Under the pieces are notes generated by a model. The model did not search any database. It was not told the DNA's origin and saw only the letters and a program-made list of their open reading frames with translations. The position numbers and the translations under genes were made by a program. A DNA stretch of 54,720 nt, taken from positions 1 to 54,720 of the forward strand of contig JAAEUE010000383.1 in the NCBI GenBank assembly GCA_024227565.1, in the 5' to 3' direction. Source of the DNA: Alphaproteobacteria bacterium. GTDB taxonomy: Bacteria > Pseudomonadota > Alphaproteobacteria > Rhizobiales > CAJQND01. Positions 51,843 to 54,720 of the stretch are shown piece by piece. Numbering within the stretch: position 1 is the stretch's first letter; the number at the start of each line of letters is the position of its first letter.

Positions 51843-52435
51843 AGCGCGTCTCTAAAGCGCCGGGTCAGATAGGCGCCGTCTGTTGAGGGCAGCACGCGCT
51901 CATCATTGCCAGGGGCCACCTTAGCCACCACGAACACCGGGCCGGGTGTCTTGTAGAGCAAACCCGGCAGCGATCCGATCTCTTCTTCTGTCGATAAGGT
52001 TGCTGTGGTCTCGAACCCGGCGCCCTTGGCCATCAACGCCATATCGGTGCAGCCGGCCGAAAGACCGATCTGCTCGCCGGTTTCGCCGAAACGTTCATTG
52101 TCCAACACCAGGATGGCGAGATTGGATGGAGCTGCAGAGGCAATTGTTGCCAGCGAGCCGATGCCCATCATCATGTCGCCGTCGCCGGTGATCACGACGA
52201 CACGGCGGTCTGGTTGCGCAATGGCGACGCCAAGGCCGGTCATGGCCGTCAGGCCCATGCCGCCCCAGAAATAGAAGTTTTTGTCGCTGTCGCCGGCGGC
52301 AGCCACATCATAGGTGGCGCCTCCAAGCCCGGTGACGAGCAGTGCGTCGTCCCGTTTGGACACCAGATCGGCCACCAGGGGGCGGCGGCGCAATCTGCCT
52401 TGCTCATCCACTGAAATTTTCACCTGCTGGTCCAT
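51839..52435 (-). CDS. ThDP-dependent decarboxylase beta subunit (sulfopyruvate/phosphonopyruvate decarboxylase-like)
   Basis: A 198-residue protein equal to the C-terminal, cofactor-binding domain of ThDP enzymes. The diphosphate/Mg motif GDG at 84-86 is followed 26 residues later by N113 (VLDNERFGETGEQ). FYFWGGMGLTAMTGLGVAIAQPDRRVVVITGDGDMMMGIGS is very like ComE-type subunits. The start ATG at 52433-52435 lies 2 bp after the alpha gene's stop; a longer frame to 52768 is a shadow of that gene. It pairs with the alpha subunit and should decarboxylate a 2-oxo acid, possibly one carrying a sulfonate or phosphonate. Confidence 0.85.
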   Translation of the reverse strand: MDQQVKISVDEQGRLRRRPLVADLVSKRDDALLVTGLGGATYDVAAAGDSDKNFYFWGGMGLTAMTGLGVAIAQPDRRVVVITGDGDMMMGIGSLATIASAAPSNLAILVLDNERFGETGEQIGLSAGCTDMALMAKGAGFETTATLSTEEEIGSLPGLLYKTPGPVFVVAKVAPGNDERVLPSTDGAYLTRRFRDAL

Positions 52436-52437
52436 GA

Positions 52438-52950
52438 TCAAAACACCTTCGTTCCAAGGGCGCGCTGGTGGATCAGCACGGCGGTTGCGTACCCGCCGTT
52501 GAAGGCAAGGCCGCAGGCGGCATCGAAAGTCTCGGCGATCTGGTCGGCCTGCTCCACCGAGTAGCAGTAGACGCCCATGGCCTCCATCACCGGCTGGGTG
52601 GCGTGCCCCATCGGCACCTGCCAGGGATTGAATTCGCCCCATTGCCCGCGCATGGTGATGAGCATGGCGCACGGGGTGCGCGTGGAGGCGACCACCGAAA
52701 GCGCGTTGATGCAGTTGCCCACGCCGCTGGACTGCATGAGCAGGGCGCCGCGCTGTTTGCCGAGCCAAAGGCCCTGCATCAGGCCCACGCCCTCTTCCTC
52801 GGTGGTAAGGGTCACAACCTTCTTGGTCTCAGAGTTTTCGCACAAGTTGAGCACGCCGGTTAGCCCGGCGTCGGGCACCGTGGCTATGGTTGCGACCTCG
52901 TGATTGTCCAAAACCTTGAATACGTCTTCAGACCAGCTCATGCGCCGCAC
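52438..52950 (-). CDS. ThDP-dependent decarboxylase alpha subunit (sulfopyruvate/phosphonopyruvate decarboxylase-like)
   Basis: A 170-residue protein (167 if the ATG at 52941 is used) equal to the N-terminal pyrimidine-binding domain of ThDP enzymes. The catalytic-type Glu lies in LTTEEEGVGLMQG (E51-E53), and the end of the domain reads GGYATAVLIHQ. ComD-like subunits of sulfopyruvate decarboxylase have the same size and layout. GTG at 52950 has AAGG 7 bp upstream, so I use it. The two-gene unit points toward the oxygenase-dehydrogenase operon and ends against it. It is probably part of the same island although transcribed separately. Confidence 0.83.
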   Translation of the reverse strand: MRRMSWSEDVFKVLDNHEVATIATVPDAGLTGVLNLCENSETKKVVTLTTEEEGVGLMQGLWLGKQRGALLMQSSGVGNCINALSVVASTRTPCAMLITMRGQWGEFNPWQVPMGHATQPVMEAMGVYCYSVEQADQIAETFDAACGLAFNGGYATAVLIHQRALGTKVF

Positions 52951-53167
52951 CCTGTTGCCTTACATCGGAACCTTTATAGTGATCTTGCAGCGCACTGCAA
53001 TCGTTGTCCATTTGGCGTAAAATTGAACGGTGAAACATTGGTGATTTTGCACATCTAGCGCTCGCGGCAGGGCATATACAGACTGTTTGGCCTCAATTTT
53101 CGCCATCTCTTTCGGTCATTCGCGGAGTGCTGTTCGAAAAACTGAAGTAATTTCAGTAGGTTATTTT

Positions 53168-53278
53168 ATGTCAGCAGCAGCCATGCGCCAGGCGCATACC
53201 TACTATTCCTTTTGGACCATGGCGCAAACCGATTTCGTGGATCACTATCTGGGCAATGCAGTCGACATAGACTGCTGA
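53168..53278 (+). CDS. Possible 36-residue small protein with its own terminators
   Basis: An open frame of 36 codons (MSAAAMRQAHTYYSFW.., ending AVDIDC) starts at ATG 53168 with AGTAGG 7 bp upstream. A small hairpin (ACTGAA 53141-53146 with TTCAGT 53152-53157) lies in the leader. The stop at 53276-53278 is followed 1 bp later by a strong intrinsic terminator and about 60 bp after that by another, both on the plus strand. This shows that the segment is transcribed as a short unit, either mRNA for a small protein or a small RNA. The product is mixed aromatic/acidic with no membrane helix. I do not recognise it. The preceding 52951-53140 contains nothing else I can name. Confidence 0.45.
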   Translation: MSAAAMRQAHTYYSFWTMAQTDFVDHYLGNAVDIDC

Positions 53279-53279
53279 C

Positions 53280-53319
53280 GCGGTACCAGCTCCCTCCCCA
53301 TTTGATGGTACCGCTTTTT
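53280..53319 (+). terminator. Intrinsic terminator 1 (plus strand)
   Basis: GCGGTACCA (53280-53288) pairs perfectly with TGGTACCGC (53306-53314), a 9-bp stem with a 17-base loop, followed by TTTTT (53315-53319). It begins 1 bp behind the 36-codon ORF. Confidence 0.82.
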
Positions 53320-53375
53320 CGGTCAGTCCCCCTCACTCCTGGCCGAATGGAATGCCCTTTTGGGCGCCCCACCCA

Positions 53376-53406
53376 AGCCGGACCCTTCCCAGGGTCCGGC
53401 TTTTTT
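53376..53406 (+). terminator. Intrinsic terminator 2 (plus strand)
   Basis: AGCCGGACCCT (53376-53386) pairs perfectly with AGGGTCCGGCT (53391-53401), an 11-bp stem with a 4-base loop, followed by TTTTT (53402-53406). It may also mark the 3' side of the convergent msrP gene, but the T-run is on the plus strand only. Confidence 0.88.
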
Positions 53407-53431
53407 CGTGCCGTCGGTGGAGGTGCAAAAC

Positions 53432-54421
53432 TCAGCGGTAGAGGACGTTGTCCGGCAGGTTCAAATCTTTGTAGAGGCCCGCGACCTGCTCTCCGTAGCC
53501 ATTGAACAACAGAGTTGGCACGCGCTTGTTGTTGCCCAGCACACGTTCTGAAGCCTGGCTCCATCTTGGGTGGGGCACAGCCGGATTCACATTCGCATAG
53601 AAGCCGTATTCGTTGCCCAAGATCTTTTCCCAGAAACTCTTGGGCTGCTCGTCGGTGAAGCTGAAGCGGATGATGGATTTGATCGATTTGAAGCCATACT
53701 TCCAAGGCAAGGCCAAGCGGAGCGGAGCGCCCATCTGTTTGGCAACGGGCTTGCCGTAAGCGCCGGTAACCAGGAAGGCCAGATCGTTGCGGGCTTCGGC
53801 CATCGTAACCCCCTCCACGTATGGCCAAGGCAGAGACTGACCCCAGGAAAGCAGCGGTGGCTTTTGGCCAGGCGCAACCTCGGGATTGTTGAAGGTTTCC
53901 ATGCGGATGAACTTGGCGGATGATTTCGGTTGGGCAAGTTCAACCAACTTAGAGAATGCAAAGCCCGACCAAGGCACAGTCATGGACCACGCCTCAACGC
54001 AGCGGTGCCGGTAGAGACGTTCTTCAATGCCCATCTTGCGGATGAGTTCGTCGATGCCGATGGTGATCTCTTTTTCCACAAGCCCATCGATCTTCACCTC
54101 CCAGGGACGGATTGGCAGGGCCTGGGCAGCCTCCGCAACGCGCTTGGAGGAGCCGAACTCATAGAAGTTGTTGTATTCCAGGTTGAGCTTTTCGTCTGTC
54201 ACCGGGCGGTCGAGCTTGTAGGCCTCGTTGCGCTTGGCCGGATAGAGATCCATCGTGGGATCGGGTGCACCGAAAGCTTTGGAAACCCCAAGGGCGCCAG
54301 CCCCAATCGTCGCCGCGCCAAGGCCCATGGCCTGGATAATCTGGCGCCGGTTTAAAAACACATCTTCGGGGGTGGCTGAGGCTTCAGGAAGCTCCCAGTT
54401 GTGTATCGTCTTGATCAACAT
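53432..54421 (-). CDS. msrP: MsrP (YedY), periplasmic protein-methionine-sulfoxide reductase catalytic subunit
   Basis: A 329-residue molybdopterin enzyme that repairs oxidised methionines in periplasmic proteins. A Tat signal (NRRQII 24-29, then AMGLGAATIGAGALG) sends the folded enzyme across the membrane. The molybdenum ligand is C141 in YRHRCVEAWSMTVPWSG, and GAPLRLALPWKYGFKSIK is another family segment. The length fits MsrP. The ATG at 54419-54421 is preferred; a GTG seven codons upstream is possible. The usual membrane partner MsrQ is not adjacent in this window, although it would lie downstream, where the small-ORF/terminator region is instead; the partner may be encoded elsewhere. Confidence 0.93.
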   Translation of the reverse strand: MLIKTIHNWELPEASATPEDVFLNRRQIIQAMGLGAATIGAGALGVSKAFGAPDPTMDLYPAKRNEAYKLDRPVTDEKLNLEYNNFYEFGSSKRVAEAAQALPIRPWEVKIDGLVEKEITIGIDELIRKMGIEERLYRHRCVEAWSMTVPWSGFAFSKLVELAQPKSSAKFIRMETFNNPEVAPGQKPPLLSWGQSLPWPYVEGVTMAEARNDLAFLVTGAYGKPVAKQMGAPLRLALPWKYGFKSIKSIIRFSFTDEQPKSFWEKILGNEYGFYANVNPAVPHPRWSQASERVLGNNKRVPTLLFNGYGEQVAGLYKDLNLPDNVLYR

Positions 54422-54500
54422 GTCGCGTGCGGCCTTTCTCACTCAGCAGTTCGCCGCACTTTATGTGCAATTCTTGATCACAGCCAGTCACGGCTCTGTC

Positions 54501-54708
54501 AGAGCAACCGCCGATCAGACGGTTACGGCTGAGCGGGGATAAGTTGCTCGCCCGTAACGAAAATCTGGGGCATCTTCCGCTCAGTTGGAGCGGAAGTTGC
54601 CCTAGAGCAACCGCCGATCAGACGGTTACGGCTGAGCGGGGATAAGTTGCTCGCCCGTAACGAAAATCTGGGGCATCTTCCGCTCAGTTGGAGCGGAAGT
54701 TGCCCTAG
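54501..54708. repeat. Exact 103-bp tandem duplication with complementary arms
   Basis: Two identical 103-bp copies lie head to tail (54501-54603 and 54604-54706; identity continues 2 bp further). In each copy, GAGCAAC (54502-54508 in copy 1) can pair with GTTGCTC (54543-54549), and GTTACGG (54522-54528) with CCGTAAC (54552-54558). These two helices interlock, so they exclude each other or form a pseudoknot. A third, independent 9-bp hairpin is CTTCCGCTC/GAGCGGAAG (54574-54596). It lies about 80 bp upstream of msrP and close to the window edge. No coding frame of note crosses it. Confidence 0.85.
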
Positions 54709-54720
54709 CGCGGCCCGTGC

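Noticed and set aside
52951..53431. tmRNA, 6S RNA or tRNA in the gap before msrP
   Set aside because: I could not find a tRNA-like acceptor stem, CCA end or 6S-type bubble; only the small ORF and two terminators are supported.

Overview
The window looks like a chromosomal segment of a free-living, probably marine or soil, alphaproteobacterium, most likely Rhizobiales-like. It is moderately GC-rich and densely packed. It has an imuA-imuB-dnaE2 mutagenesis cassette behind a GAAC-N7-GAAC operator (the alphaproteobacterial LexA box), palindromic elements of the SGLTRG/PRVKPE coding type, BetC choline sulfatase and many catabolic operons. I see no tRNA, rRNA, CRISPR array or transposase.

Layout. 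1-4.6 kb: the start of a Tad-like pilus protein running off the left edge, a REC-EAL c-di-GMP phosphodiesterase, an Asp/Glu racemase-family protein, a GhrA-like 2-hydroxyacid dehydrogenase and a leucine-dehydrogenase-type enzyme. 4.8-11 kb: a Baeyer-Villiger monooxygenase paired with a secreted class 3 lipase, an MltB-type lytic transglycosylase, and an acyltransferase coupled to a secreted esterase. 11-17 kb (minus strand): a tightly overlapping operon for a four-subunit succinate dehydrogenase/fumarate reductase, a two-subunit class I fumarase-type hydratase and an ArgE-like deacylase. 17-18.6 kb: a higBA toxin-antitoxin pair and a LysR regulator. 18.6-24.4 kb: the SOS mutasome, with two palindromic elements inserted in frame in imuA and dnaE2. 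24.6-27.3 kb: an orphan protein, a gamma-glutamyltransferase and a HugZ-like protein.

27.5-40 kb: an Opp/Dpp-type ABC importer is followed on the same strand by a sulfatase-family hydrolase, a 1072-residue self-sufficient reductive dehalogenase (corrinoid/2x[4Fe-4S] part fused to an FMN/NAD(P)H/[2Fe-2S] reductase) and a MetX-like alpha/beta hydrolase. My inference is a self-contained route that imports, desulfates or hydrolyses, and dehalogenates an organohalogen. 40-45 kb: an RND/MMPL exporter, a small basic secreted protein, a HisC-like aminotransferase and a GT87-like membrane protein.

45.4-53 kb: a second catabolic island with a LigI-like amidohydrolase, a GlxA-type AraC regulator, betC, a Rieske oxygenase alpha subunit whose bridging residue is Glu (as in carnitine and betaine oxygenases), an SDR, a carnitine-dehydrogenase/lambda-crystallin-like dehydrogenase and a convergent two-subunit ThDP decarboxylase resembling sulfopyruvate decarboxylase. 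This suggests catabolism of a sulfated or sulfonated quaternary amine. The right end holds a 36-codon ORF with two strong terminators behind it, msrP, and an exact 103-bp tandem duplication with interlocking complementary arms.
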